Shown: in pieces, positions 37,971 through 49,535 of the stretch
Layout of the letters: the number at the start of each line of letters is the position of its first letter
How positions within the stretch are numbered: the first letter of the stretch is position 1
From: Siphonodentalium dalli
Lineage: Eukaryota > Mollusca > Scaphopoda > Gadilida > Siphonodentaliidae
Length of the DNA: 64,000 bases
Assembly (NCBI GenBank): GCA_032622095.1
Contig: CP136069.1
Coordinates: 152,943,043-153,007,042 of the forward strand
Direction: 5' to 3'
Program-made: the position numbers and the translations under genes
Notes under the pieces: generated by a model
What the model was told of the DNA's origin: nothing
Database searches by the model: none
What the model saw: only the letters and a program-made list of their open reading frames with translations

Positions 37971-38489
37971 CTGACATTTACATAGTGAGGTCCCCAGATG
38001 GTGAATTTAGTGTTGCTACCCCATACAGCATGCTAGCATCACCAAATACACCCACCAGGGACCTAATTCTGCTTAGTCCTCATCTTCTTGGAAGTATCCT
38101 AAGTATCAAATTGACAGTTTGATTTAGTCACTTTTTCCACCTGTTCAGTTTCAATGTCCCCCTAATTTGCAGAAGATAAAATGCATAATTGAGGTGCTCA
38201 ATGGGTGTGTATCACCAACTTCAACTGTAGGACTTCATTGATTTAGTCACTTTTTTCCACCTGTTCAGTTTCAATGTCCCTCTAATTTGCAGAAGATAAA
38301 ATTCATATTAATTGAGGTGCTCAATGGGTGTGTATCACCAACTTCAACTGTAGGACTTCAATCTGTTCCTTGGTTTTATTGGCCATTGAGGCCTAATCAG
38401 ATTGAGGATGAATTTGGTGATGCTAGCCTGCCTTACAGAATATTGTCATTAAATCCACATTTTTGGGACCTAATTCTGCAAATGTCAGA
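37971..38489 (+). repeat. Double-hairpin repeat family, copy B
   Basis: Both ends present: CTGACATTTACATAGTGAGG at left and CTAATTCTGCAAATGTCAG at right, each within a palindromic block. It is longer than other copies because ~122 bp (38116-38237 and 38238-38360, from TGATTTAGTCACTTTTT to CTGTAGGACTTC) is tandemly duplicated. Confidence 0.85.
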
Positions 38490-38617
38490 CATACTAAATT
38501 CAGGTTTGGCCATTTCATATTATTGTTTTAATCACCACTTATCCAGATGAAATCATACGATTAATATTCAAAGAAAAATGGGGGGGTGGTATATATTGGA
38601 TTAAATTTGTCTTCTAT

Positions 38618-39019
38618 CTGGCATTTGCAGAATGAGGTCCCCAGAGGGTGAATTTAGTTATGCTACCCTGCACAGCAGTCTAGCATCACCAAATACACTA
38701 GCCAGAGTCCTCATTCTGCTTAGGCCTCATCTTCTGGGAAGTATATAGGCACTTAAATTGACATTTTTACTTACTTTAGCCCTTCTGTTTAGTTTCTATA
38801 TCCCCTAATTTGTGAATATAAAATGCATAATTGAGGTGCCCAATGGGTGCATATCACCAACTTTAACTGGAGAACTTCAATCTAATGCTATGTCTCCCAT
38901 AGCAGTTGAGGCCTACACAGAATGAGGTCCCCAGAGGGTGAAGTTGGTGATGCTAGCCCGCATTGCAGGATTGTGTCATTAAATTCACCCTTTGGGGACC
39001 TCATTCTGCAAATGTCAGA
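38618..39019 (+). repeat. Double-hairpin repeat family, copy C
   Basis: About 400 bp with left end CTGGCATTTGCAGAATGAGG and right end CCTCATTCTGCAAATGTCAG. Hairpin 1 (about 38631-38720) and hairpin 2 (about 38922-39010) are both built on GGTCCCCAGAGGGTGAA and its complement. The spacer carries CAATGGGTGCATATCACCAA and CTCCCATAGCAGTTGAGGCC. Confidence 0.88.
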
Positions 39020-39135
39020 CACTATGTTCAGGCTTGTCTGTTCGAATATTATGTTCTTAACCACCAGTATCCAGTTGAACTCATTATACCCTGATTTTGC
39101 AAAGAAAACTTGGGGGGTATATTGGATTGAATTTG

Positions 39136-39600
39136 TCAGTCTCTATGTCAGACTGTTCTCCCATCCATCCATCTGTCATTATGTCTCTATCCGTCCATCA
39201 ATTGTTTTCTTCTCCAGATACATATTAAAGACCAAATGGGTTTATATATTTAGGTGTGGATGTCCCCCAGGTGACTCACATTCAGATTTGTTCAAATGAG
39301 TTCATCAGGTCAAATAGGTGAGAAGTCAGGGCCATAACTCTTTTCTTCCATAGTAATTCTTAAAACAATTTCTTCTCAAGAACCATCTGGACTATTTAGA
39401 TTATGTTTGGTATGGAGGGTCCTTCGGTGACTGGGGTTTAGATTTTTTCAGATTTGGGGTCATTTTAGGAAAATCAGTTCAGTTCAACTCTTAAAATCTA
39501 ATGTCTGAAATTACCAAATGAATGGATCTCATAGATGGGGATTCACGTTTGTTCAAATAGGGGCGGAGATAAGAGATTTAATTATCAACCAGCCACCCTA
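39136..39600 (+). repeat. TAGCTCACCTGA dispersed repeat, copy 2 (no canonical start)
   Basis: A diverged copy with CCATCCATCCATCTGTC at left and internal GTGTGGATGTCCCCCAGGTG, CAGATTTGTTCAAATGAG and GGGCCATAACTC blocks. The TAGCTCACCTGA start is missing. Confidence 0.75.
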
Positions 39601-39605
39601 CCTGT

Positions 39606-40140
39606 GCTCCGGCGGAGCTATAGTCATCACTCCTCGTCCGTCCATCGTCTGTCCATCCATCCGTCCGACAACAATTATTTGAACATCTTCTCCTCTGGAA
39701 CCATAAGACCAAATGGGTTCATATTTGGTGTGGATGTTCCCTAGGTGATTCTCATTCAGATTTGTTCAAATGCGGTCACTGGGTCAAATAGTTGCGAAGC
39801 CAGTGCCATAACTCTTTCCCACCATAGTAATTCTTTTAAACATCTTCAGAACAATAAGACCGAATGGTTTCATATTTGGTGTGGATGTTCCCTAGGTGAC
39901 TCACATTCAGATTTGTTCAAATGAGTTCACTTGAAATAGTTGCGAAGCCAGGGCCATAACTCTTTCCCTCCATAGTATTCTTAAAGTGACTTCTCAAATA
40001 CCATCAGGCTATATGGGTTCATATTTGGTATGAAGGATCCTTGGGTGACTGGGGTTCAGATTTGTTCAAATCAGGTCACTGGGTCAAATGTGGGCGGGGC
40101 CAGGGACATAACTCCAAATTTTTTGTTTTAGATTTAACTC
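39606..40140 (+). repeat. TAGCTCACCTGA dispersed repeat, copy 3
   Basis: It begins CTCCGGCGGAGCTATAGTCA with CGTCCGTCCATCG nearby. Internal units carry TTCATATTTGGTGTGGATGT, and it ends GGGCCAGGGACATAACTCC. Confidence 0.85.
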
Positions 40141-40165
40141 TTTAGATATCTACTTCTTTTAAAGT

Positions 40166-40264
40166 GATTATGAAAAGTTCTGACTGTTGTTGTCTCCAGA
40201 GTCCCAGTTTTATCAGTCTTTGCAGTCTGGTGATCGACCCCACAGTCATTGACTGTCTTGTTTT
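40166..40264 (+). repeat. Direct repeat pair, copy 1 (contains the Harbinger empty site at its left)
   Basis: The ~100 bp starting TTATGAAAAGTTCTGACTGT recurs at 46837. Immediately upstream, CTACTTCTTTTAAAGTGATTA (40151, shown in part) recurs at about 43224. The two halves of the second copy are therefore split by the element at 43245-46836, and this copy is the uninterrupted paralogue. Confidence 0.93.
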
Positions 40265-40269
40265 AAAGT

Positions 40270-41196
40270 AGATTGCGTACCGATATATGTGTTGAGAAGA
40301 GAGCTCAATTGCCAAGATTCGGTAGGTATTAATCAAGTATGAACACAATTGTGCCGAGATCAAGGGGATCGTGCGATGTTGCAGCTAATTTGGGGCTAAT
40401 TCCCAATTTCCCCACCCACATCTGACATCGCAGCTGAATCAGTAGTTCGATATACTAGTATTAAGTTATTAACGAAATACATGTACTACGTATTGTAACT
40501 TGTTTTTAGCTTCAAGTATTGTGTGCATTTTGAACTACTTAATCAGTGCAGAGCTGCGCATTTGTACAGAAAGACGCACAGTGCAGTAATTTCATAGTAA
40601 ACGGGAATACTAGTATGTTAGGGATTTGGGAAGCATAAAACACACTGCATTATAAATGTTTCTGTGTCATAATTAGGTCAACAAGGCACCTTCACATTGG
40701 GTCCTCGGCTGCACTTGCCCTTGGTCTCTCCATTCAGTCCCTATCAATACTCTCTCTTAGTAATAATATATTCAGTTAATTGCAGAGAACCACTGCAGAT
40801 GGGAATTAAGAAAATAAAACACTTAAAACACAGAGCGATTACTGTTACCAACATGACTTATATTTAAATTAATCCCGCCGTGCACCCCCATCACCAACGC
40901 GACGTAATTTTAGTACCATGTGTTGCGTTCTAAAAAATATGTCGCTTACAGTGGATTCGTAGAGATGACGAAATATGAGTGCGACAGAGAAGATTGTTTG
41001 ATCGAAAAGCATTTGAATTACATACATGTACGTCACAAGAAAATATTTGTCCCCTGAATGGAATAAAATTTAAACATAAGTTCAAATTAAACAGTCACGC
41101 ATAGATGGGTTCTTGTTTGCTGGGTGTCTTAAACTGTTAATCGGGTGTCGCTCGGCATGTTCGAAGCGCATAAAATAGCACCAAACGGGGACTTTT
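40270..41196. other. Intronic non-coding stretch, nothing recognised
   Basis: No gene or repeat family recognised between two TAGCTCACCTGA-type repeats. Confidence 0.45.
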
Positions 41197-41755
41197 TAGC
41201 TCACCTGAGACGAAGTCCGTTCATCGTCTGTCCGTCAACAATTCTTTAAACATCTCCTCTGGAACCATTAGACCGAATGGGTTCATAGTTGGTGTGGATG
41301 TTCCCTAGGTGACTCTCATTCAGATTTGTTCAAATGAGGTCACTGGGTCAAATATTTGCGAAGCCAGGGCCATAACTCTTTCCCTCCATAGTAATTCTTA
41401 AAATGACTTCTTATCAAATACATGTACCATAGTAATTATTTTAAACATCTTCTTCAGAACGATAAGACCGAATGGTTTCATATTTGGTGTGGATGTTCCC
41501 TAGGTGACTCACATTCAGATTTGTTCAAATGAGTTCACTTGGTGAAATAGTTGCGAAGCCAGGGCCATAACTCTTTCCCTCCATAGTAATTCTTAAAACG
41601 ACTTCTTATCAAATACCATCAGGCCATATGGGTTCATATTTGGTATGAAGGATCCTTGGGTGACTGGGGTTCAGATTTGTTCAAATCATGTCACTGGGTC
41701 AAATGTGGCAAGGTCAGGGACATAACTCCACTTTTTTTTTTTAGATTTAACTCTT
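41197..41755 (+). repeat. TAGCTCACCTGA dispersed repeat, copy 4
   Basis: It starts TTAGCTCACCTGAGACGAAG and repeats the internal blocks TTGGTGTGGATGTTCCCTAG and CAGATTTGTTCAAATGAG. It ends in CAGGGACATAACTCC and a T-rich, then A-rich tail (41725-41834). Confidence 0.87.
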
Positions 41756-42239
41756 TAACCAAAAAAAATAAAAAATTATATATTCACTGTGAAATTGTTT
41801 TTTTTATTAAAATATAAAAAAAAAAAAAAAAAAATATGTATTTAACTCTATGGTCAATTATATATATTGTTTAGCATTTTTTGAAAATTGAAAAACTATT
41901 AAATGCCATTACATTTCTGAAGGTTGTGCCCCCTGGCCATTAAAATAATTACTATGGTAATGACTCAAGTTCACTGCTTCCACCCTGGTCCCAAAAATAA
42001 TATTTACTCAAATTCTTGACAGAGAATCATTAATAAGAAGCATTTACTTTGGCTCTAACTGTATGCGGGGTATGCCTACACATGTCAAGTGAAATCTGAC
42101 ATTTTTATAAACATTCCCTGGAAATCTGCTAGAGGTCATTAATTCCCAATTACAACAACAATCTATCATATGTATTGTTCAAATCTTTCAACAGGACATT
42201 TAACACTCCCACATCCACCACCTCACTAGAACATATTTG

Positions 42240-42840
42240 GCAAACTTGAAAAGTGTCCTTTGAAAGAACCACAAGCTCTATTAAGCTCATATTTAATATT
42301 GAGGCTCCTTTGGTGATTGGGATTCAGATTTTTTCAATCAGGGTCACCAGGTCAAGTAGGTGCAAGGCCAGCTACATTACTCTTTCTCTCCATAGTAATT
42401 CATGATATGTCTTCTATGCAGGAACCAAATGGCCTATTTTGCTTATATTTGGTAATTCTTAAAATATGTTTGCAAGAATTAGTTGGCTTATTTAGCGTGG
42501 AATATTCTTGTTTGACTGCACTTCAGATTTTTTTAAATGGTGTCACCTGGTCAAATAGGGGCCAAGTGAAGGACAGTTTCCCTCTTAATATGCTTCCTTC
42601 ACAAGGATCATCAGGTCTATTTTACTGATATTTAGTATGAAGGGTTCTTTGGTGTCTGGGATTCAAATTTATTCAGATGGGGTCACCAGGTTCAATAGGG
42701 TGGGACCAGGGACATAATTATATGTCTCTATAGTTATTCTTAAAATTTCTTCTCAAGAGAGGTTGGACTATTTAGCTTACATATTGTATGGAGATTCAGA
42801 TTTGTTAAAACGAGGTCAACCTGTCAAAAAATGGCGGGGC
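42240..42840 (+). repeat. TAGCTCACCTGA-type repeat, copy 5 (diverged)
   Basis: Weaker copies of the same internal blocks (GTGATTGGGATTCAGATTTT, TATTTGGTAATTCTTAAA, TCACCTGGTCAAATAGGGGC). The canonical start is missing. The ~103-codon frame across it (42317-42628) is a by-product. Confidence 0.65.
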
Positions 42841-43876
42841 TATGGGGAGTTAACACTTTTGTGTCTAATAAAATCATTGAAATACCAAATTCATTAAAAC
42901 ATCTACCTTGGAACCACCTGACTGATTAATCTGACATACATGTATGGTTTTTGGGTCCATGGATAATTGGGCTTCAAACATGTCTAAATGGTTTTATAAA
43001 AAGGCGCTTGTGAGATTGGAAATTTCCAACAATTGAGAAAGTTTGAGGTGTCGGTTGTGAAATTCCAACCTAAGACTTGGGAGTCTGGAGCCCGGTCGGG
43101 AGGGGACTTGTTGAGCTGGAGGAAGGCGGTGATCAGTAGTGTACTGTTGGTAATTTCAAAGTGGATTTTCACCAATCTGCATACGTGAAGTGAAGTCTCT
43201 CTAGCCACATATCCTGTTTAGATCTACTTCTTTTAAATTGATTAGGCCTAAAAAAAAATACATTTGTTTCCGGTAACCCGCCCCCCCTGCTCGTCGGACC
43301 GCCCGCCGTAAACTTTTTATTTGCAAAATTAATTTTTCACAACTTTCAGTTTGAAAATTACCAATCTCATTCTCCCAACTTGACTTTATTCTTCCAGTTT
43401 CTATTAGTTTAAGTTGCTGACTTTAATTCAGTGAGTCGTTAGTCCAATTAACTTGCAAAGTCGCGCTCACAAAACACACCAAACTGGGGTTAGTGGGCCA
43501 ACTGACATCCAAAAACTGGATGCCTCGAAAATAGGTAACTTTAACATAAATAAATGAAGTCAATTATATTTATGGGCCATGCATGGGCATGGGATATGTT
43601 TATTAACCCAATTGATATGTGTAGGATGTTGGTTAATAGAAATTAAATGACTTTGAACATATATGACAAGTGATTGTTTCATAGAAATTCTCAATAAATT
43701 TGGTTGGTTGGTTGGTGTGTCCATGAAGTTCTTTAAAGGAGACTTCGCTCTGTAAGGTAGCTCCAAGGTCACTGGTGCAATTGAGCCCTCAATGCTGTAC
43801 ACTGTTGCTAGAGTGTGTGACGTCAGATGGTGCTGTAAAAAGAACAGTTTCATACAGTGAATGAAGCTGAGCTTTC

Positions 43877-44893
43877 TTATAGTGAAATGTTTGTATTTCT
43901 GATGAACCGGAGTACTTCCATAAGAGTGTTTGGGTTGGTTTGGTAAACCACAAGTGTCTGAAGGTCCATTAATGAGTTTGTAGAATTGTCTTTTGTATCA
44001 TTTAGAGAGGAAATGTTACTATACATGGCTTCTCTTTGTGTGGAATATAACTGGCAGTCAAAGAAGAAATGTTTAATAGTATCAGCACAACCACATGCAC
44101 ATTTTGGAGATTCTGATAAGCCTAGTTTGTGTTTGTGTGCATTAAGTAATGTATGTCCAATAATGATTCTGTTGATCATTATTTCAGTCTTTCTGTTAGG
44201 ATGCTGCTTAGCCAGGAGACCCTTAAAGTCATGTTGAACGGAAGGAAACAGGTCGTATGAATGTCTGGCAGTTTCACTTAGATCCCATTTAAATTGCCAT
44301 TTGTTTTTAATGACTTCAGATACAAACAACTTGAATTCCTTTACAGATTTTCCGTCCGATGGTACAAGGTCCTTGTTTGAAATGTGTGTGTTTTTTGCTG
44401 CTTCTTTAGCAGCCTGATCGGCTAGTTCATTGCCTTTAACACCAATATGACTGTTAGTCCATTTAATTTGGATAGATATTAATGGCTTGAGGAGTTCCAA
44501 TTGGTGAATAGTGTGCCAGCAGTCGCGTATAATTGAATAAGATTTGTCACTAGGTTTGAATTCGAAAATGGATGTGATAGCCAATTGAGAGTCACATAAT
44601 ATGTGCACAGTGTTAATTGATGCTGATTTGGAACCTTCTAGAGTCATTTCTATGTGTTTTAATGCTAGAAGAATGCCCTTGATTTCAGCGCTATTGTTGA
44701 GACCATCAGTGTGAATGGTTTCCGAGATAGTTATGGGTTCACTAAGAATACCGGATGGATAGATCACAGCTGATGCTCCACTAATAAGAGAGTTGGGAAA
44801 AGTAGAACCCCCAGTATGAGATGCAAACATTGATGATGTGGGAAGCTGGGGATTTTTTTTACCAGTTTGAATACTATGCTTTAAGTTTAACAC
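43877..44893 (-). pseudogene. LINE-type RNase H domain fragment with C-terminal zinc motif
   Basis: A 338-residue open frame resembling the RNase H region at the end of Jockey/I-type non-LTR retrotransposon polyproteins. RNase H landmarks are GASAVIYPSG, NSAEIKGILLAL (catalytic Glu), ILCDSQLAI (Asp) and NSHIGVKGNELADQAAK (His and Asp), followed by the finger CACGCADTIKHFFFDC. The first catalytic Asp, normally in TDGS, is replaced: the protein reads HTGGS. The frame starts at GTG after an upstream stop, and the first Met is residue 22, so it lacks a proper start and all of the reverse transcriptase. It is best read as a 5'-truncated retroelement insertion inside the Harbinger-like element. Unbroken length suggests a young insertion or possible use; function is doubtful because of the missing Asp. 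Confidence 0.82.
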
Positions 44894-45259
44894 ATTGTAT
44901 TATTATCATTATGGTATAGCTACTTAACTCTATATATATATTATATCAAGAAGAAATAATTTATTAGTCCTGACTATAATTTGTATATAAGATTTTCTAT
45001 TACCCTACTAGAATAAAGTCTATATCAGAGGTATATAGATGTACTGACTAAGTATGAGCTGGAATATATACACACACCATGTATCAGATTTATAGAGGTA
45101 CGCACTGACTTTAATAGTGTCAACTGGTATATATACTGTTGTTTTATTCATATTTTTTAAATTCATCTGATAGTGTCATTATGTCAAATCGAAAATTTCA
45201 CAATTTATTTTTCCCAATTGCATGGGCCCCGGACCCTTTCCCAAAACACCCAAAAAAAC

Positions 45260-46577
45260 GGTTCTACTATACGCAGCAAGTCCCTGGATATGCAGCAAGT
45301 CCCCGGTAAACGCAGCAAGTCCCTGGTAAATGCAGCAAGTCCCTCACACCTAGGGTGGATTACGGCGGATTAGTCATGCGTGTTTACACAACGATATGTT
45401 TAATCAGTGGAGGTGCTGATTACAAAGGGCTTTAATCACAGGGCTTTAATTTGATCGTAATACTGATCGATTATTGAAGGGAATTGGACTGAATTGTGGG
45501 ACTGAATCATTGAATGATAAAAGTTGGATTTTTTTTAGATGTTTTTATTGGTAAATGCAAACAAGTATTATGAGAATAGTAGAATAGCAACAAAAGAAAA
45601 ATAGATCACAGTTTTATAAATATACATATATATATAGCAGTAAGCTGAAAGAAAAGTTTATTAGAATAAATTGTATATATATGTGGCCAGTAAGGAAGGG
45701 GAAAAACCAAGATATTGAGGCATTCGTTTGGGAAGATTTTATTGAATAAACAAATATTTGGATACATGTATTAAAATTGTTTTCTTTTATATCTCTATGT
45801 TGTTTTGGTTCACTGTCCGGTCCTGGAAACTTTGCTATGGGGTATTGTGGTAGTCTTTGCCGTTCGTTTTCTCTTTCGTTGTCTTGGTTTTTTTCCTGCA
45901 CTGACTGCTGTAAGTACCATCCTCTGGCCGTCTGTTGTTCTCAGCATCTTTTCGTGGACTGGCTTTATCTCTCTTAAAAATCTGTTAAAATGCTTGTCTC
46001 TTACTTCTGATGATTTCAGATAAGTCCATCGCCAATCCCGGTAGTTGTGCTAATTACTAACATAGTTATGCTTTTATAATAATGTCAATATTATATTTCA
46101 GTCTGGTTAAGAAAACAAACAAATCTTCAAATGAGCTTCAAAGGAGAAACTCCCAGAAAGTTCCTTTGTCCTACAAAAACAAACACCTGTTCAGTGATAA
46201 TTAATCACCGACATGTGTTTACGCAGTGAAAACAGGAATATCACAAAGAAATATAAATCATATTAATTAAATTATATTAAATAGTGAGTAGAATAAAAGA
46301 AATAGCAACTTAATAAAACTTAGAAAAACTTTTATTTTATATATTAAAATCTACAAATACCCATCTTAAATAATTATAAAGAGATAAAGATTTCCAATCA
46401 ACTCTAATCAACTGCCACAGATCATAAATCAAATGGATAATAAAACACTTGATTAAACTCATCAACAACTCCACTAATCCACCCTAATTTAGAGGGACTT
46501 GCTGCATTTACCAGGGACTTGCTGCGTTTACCGGGGACTTGCTGCATATCCAGGGACTTGCTGCGTATAGTAGGACC
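45260..46577. mobile_element. Mutator-like element with iterated long terminal repeats
   Basis: About 105-bp inverted repeats at both ends, each made of four iterations of GCAGCAAGTCCC (45274-45333 and the inverse at 46497-46565), opening GGTTCTACTATACGC or GGTCCTACTATACGC. Flanks are CCAAAAAAAC (left, 45250-45259) and CCAAAAAAC (right, 46578-46586), a 9-10-bp duplication allowing one A-run slip. Long repeats plus ~9-bp duplications point to MULEs. The interior has no recognised transposase; short frames there are unconvincing. Confidence 0.75.
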
Positions 46578-46837
46578 CCAAAAAACTAATAAATTTGAAA
46601 TAAAAGATTATAAAATACTGTGCCTTAAGAGTTCATTTACAATATTATATCCAGATAAACTGTATACATTGTATACATGTATAGAAAATACATTTAGGGC
46701 TATTAATACTTTGTATCTTATGGGAATTTAAAAACAAAAAACAAACAAAAACAAGTTTACCCCCCCCCCCCCCCCCCCCCCACACCCTATTTTTTTGCCC
46801 TCTGTTACCGGAAACAAATGTATTTTTTTTTAGGCCT

Positions 46838-46932
46838 TATGAAAAGTTCTGACTGTTGTGGTCTCCAGAGTCCCAGTCTTATCAGACTTTGCAGTCTGGT
46901 GAGCGACCCCACAGTCATTTACTGTCTTGTTT
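46838..46932 (+). repeat. Direct repeat pair, copy 2 (right of the Harbinger-like element)
   Basis: Matches 40166-40264 (GAAAAGTTCTGACTGTTG, GTCCCAGTCTTATCAG, GACCCCACAGTCATTTACTG) with few differences, then diverges. Confidence 0.92.
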
Positions 46933-47953
46933 GTCGGAGTGTTCACTCAACTGTTGAAAAAGAACAAAAACAGTCGCTTACGATAATGATAACAACACAG
47001 TGGCCGAGTCAAAATTGACACATTCCGACACATTATTGAGCATGGAGGCCGATAATTTGACAACAGTATCAACTATCAAGTCGATTCAATTGAAAAATAA
47101 ACATACAAAAAAAAAAACCGTAACGTCGGTTGGGGCAGAATCACGTCGGTCGGTTTCGGTCGGTATTGTTTTAAACCGAAACCGAGTTGTTTTCTCGGTT
47201 AACCGCCCATCACTAGGGTCAAGTGACAATTTTGAATGAGCATTTGCATGCTAATCTCCCCAGCAAAAGTTACAGAGTTGCAAATATTTCTGGGTGTGAC
47301 TTTGTGCAGTATTGACAACAATACGCATTTATCTGGCGAGTCAGCTTGGAATTTGTTCCATTACGGCATTAGAATGTTGATGTATTTATTTTTTATTTTT
47401 TTTATTTATTTTTTAAAACCAGGTCAAGTGTTGTAATTATGTCTTCATCTCTGTCTTCATCTTCTAATTTGCAGAGTTTGCAGATACCATTCATCATGTT
47501 TTATTATATCTCTGTCTGTCTGCCGGTATTTGTTACCAGCTTCAACTTCAACTATACATGATAATAAAACATGGGAATTATTCAATTAATGTCAGATCTG
47601 CCTTGAAATTGATTTGAACTTCTTTTTCTTCCATTTTCTGTTGTTCAAAATAATTGTAATACTGAGCAGTGTATTGTCCTTGATCCAGGCAATGATGCCA
47701 CAAATAATAGAGTACATGTACATATCTGATTGTCGCTAAAAAAAGTACAGGCAATGGCCGAACTTGACCTTGGGGATGAATTTTTAAGTTTAACAACAAG
47801 ACTATTCACAGTAGATACCTTATATAGATTTTATAGTATAATGGTACATGCTGTATATCATGAAAAACAGTTGTATACAGTACAATGAACATGATGCATT
47901 TTCTTGGTAAAGAATATATCTGAACTCAATATGTTTCCGCAAAAGAGCAGAAG

Positions 47954-48995
47954 TAGGGTCCTGCGAATTGGATATTTTGATCGAATCGAATATCGAATCG
48001 AATTCACGAAATCGAATCGAATATCGAATCAAATCATATCTGTGTGTTGCATTCTCAATTAGGTATGTTTTGTCAACGATTAGATTATTTGTGAAACGTT
48101 CTATGAACTACATGCATGAAGTTCCATCAGAACTTATGTGGCGATAAACCGTCGTTTGATATACTATTAACTTCAATTTATAATTGTCAAGAAAACAAAG
48201 CAGATTAAAACGTCCATGCGGCCATCACAATGATTAATATATTACCACTAAACGGATTATCAAACTAAAATCACACGAAATTTCTACAGTTTGCATGTAC
48301 ATGCAAAATTGCAAATCGTCATTCGGAAACACCCGTTGGTTATAAACTTGAAGACGCAACAACAGTCGCAGTGTAGCCTCTTCATGTATTTGTTGATGCT
48401 TCTTGAACAGATGATTCCATTGATGGGTCATTGTCCCAGATGCTTGCGATTTATACACCATGCATGTTGCATTCATCACATGTGCCTGCAGCTTTATCAT
48501 GTTTAAAATAAACATGAATGATGGACGACATTTTGTCCATTGTAAAAGAAAACTCCTAAACTGAAATTCAACTTCAAAAGAGAACAGTGCCAAAATGCAC
48601 TTTTCGACACCAGGAACATAACGCGGAATCGAATAGACGATGGATAACGCTATCGGTAGCCCAGTCTCATAGCTATTATAATTTACCGCGTCGTCGGTCC
48701 ATTGGCTATCTGCTAGCTTTTGCTACCATTTTAAAGCTATATAATTCAGACGTATTTAGTCATCCTATCGTGGCTAATTGTTGGCTATGTACAATAAGAA
48801 TTATAATGTGAATATATACATAATTTTCTGGAATTAAATGCCACAAACAGCTAAGATCGACATGTGTACTTGTCCTGAAACAGCCTACTTTTCCGTCATA
48901 GTATATTCAAAATTTCGAGTTGGCAAATTCGACTCGATTTCGAATCAAATTTGACTTTCGAATCGAATGGAATATCGAATATTCGCAGGAGCCTA
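47954..48995. mobile_element. hAT transposon remnant, 1,042 bp
   Basis: Ends are TAGGGTCCTGCGAAT at left and ATTCGCAGGAGCCTA at right, imperfect inverted repeats followed by arrays of ATCGAATCGAATATCG. A perfect 8-bp duplication AGCAGAAG flanks it (47946-47953 and 48996-49003), as expected for hAT. The interior contains a minus-strand frame with a possible BED-finger relic (48234-48593) but no catalytic hAT domain, so it is an internally deleted copy. Confidence 0.9.
48234..48593 (-). pseudogene. Possible BED zinc-finger relic of a hAT transposase
   Basis: The frame contains NATCMVYKSQASGTMTHQWN followed by HLFKKHQQIH. BED fingers at the start of hAT transposases read C..C then GT..L..HL...H; here the second Cys is Tyr, so zinc binding would be lost. 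Its position inside a hAT element with intact ends supports the reading, but the match is short and the start codon is uncertain. Confidence 0.4.
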
Positions 48996-49375
48996 AGCAG
49001 AAGTTATGTAAATTGTAATTTCCATTTTTATTAATTATAAAATTACATATTTAACATCTTCGCCAATATACTACAGGATGTTTTTTCAAATTTATTCCTT
49101 ATTTGCTCTTTGAACAGCACACTATCTTGCTCTTCAGTGCAAATATCATACCTTAGGCCAAACAAAAAAGTCTTTTATTTCCGACTTCCAACCGACACTA
49201 AAAAAAAATATTTTATTATCCAAAATGCTGACGTTTCTCATTCTAAATTCATCACCATGGTGAGTATATCGGACGGGATATACATATTTTGGAAGCCGGA
49301 AATATCAGGACTTGTGTTCCATCACAAAAGCTTTGAAAATAAAGCTATTTTTGTTGACCATATACAACACTTTCT

Positions 49376-49535
49376 AAAGCCAGGCTGCTAAAGTGCCATT
49401 ACGGCACTTTAGCCAAACTGTTAAGTACCGTATATGGCACTTTAACCGAACTCTAGACAAACTGCTCAAGTACTGTATACGGCACTTTAGCCGAACTGAA
49501 GTCAAACTGCTAAAGTGCCGTATACAGCACTTTAG
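49376..49535. repeat. Mini-array of short palindromes
   Basis: At least three ~50-bp units, each with a palindrome of the type AAAGTGCCGTATACGGCACT, separated by CAAACTGCTAAAG or CCGAACT. A related unit lies near 49928-49965. No coding content. Confidence 0.85.

Larger units (their letters stand above)
43245..46836. mobile_element. PIF/Harbinger-like non-autonomous element, 3.6 kb
   Basis: It is bounded by a perfect 33-bp inverted repeat starting GGCCTAAAAAAAAATACATT and flanked by the 3-bp duplication TTA (43242-43244 and 46837-46839). The uninterrupted paralogue at 40151-40264 reads GATTATGAAAAG with a single TTA, so insertion boundaries are certain to the base. GG-starting ends with a TTA duplication are characteristic of PIF/Harbinger. 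I see no Harbinger DDE transposase or Myb-like protein. Instead it carries an RNase H reading frame (43877-44893) and a nested Mutator-like element (45260-46577). A 20-plus C run lies just inside the right end. Confidence 0.88.

Noticed and set aside
45260-45360. Iterated GCAGCAAGTCCC as a replication-origin iteron array
   Set aside because: The same array occurs inverted at 46.5 kb with a flanking target duplication, so transposon termini explain it better.
45614-46023. Frames inside the Mutator-like element
   Set aside because: Overlapping frames on both strands, low-complexity hydrophobic composition, no MULE transposase motif.
49110-49391. 93-codon frame with a faint THAP-like stretch (FYFRLPTDTKKK)
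   Set aside because: Starts at TTG, lacks the ordered Cys/Cys/Cys/His ligands and any downstream domain; resemblance too weak.
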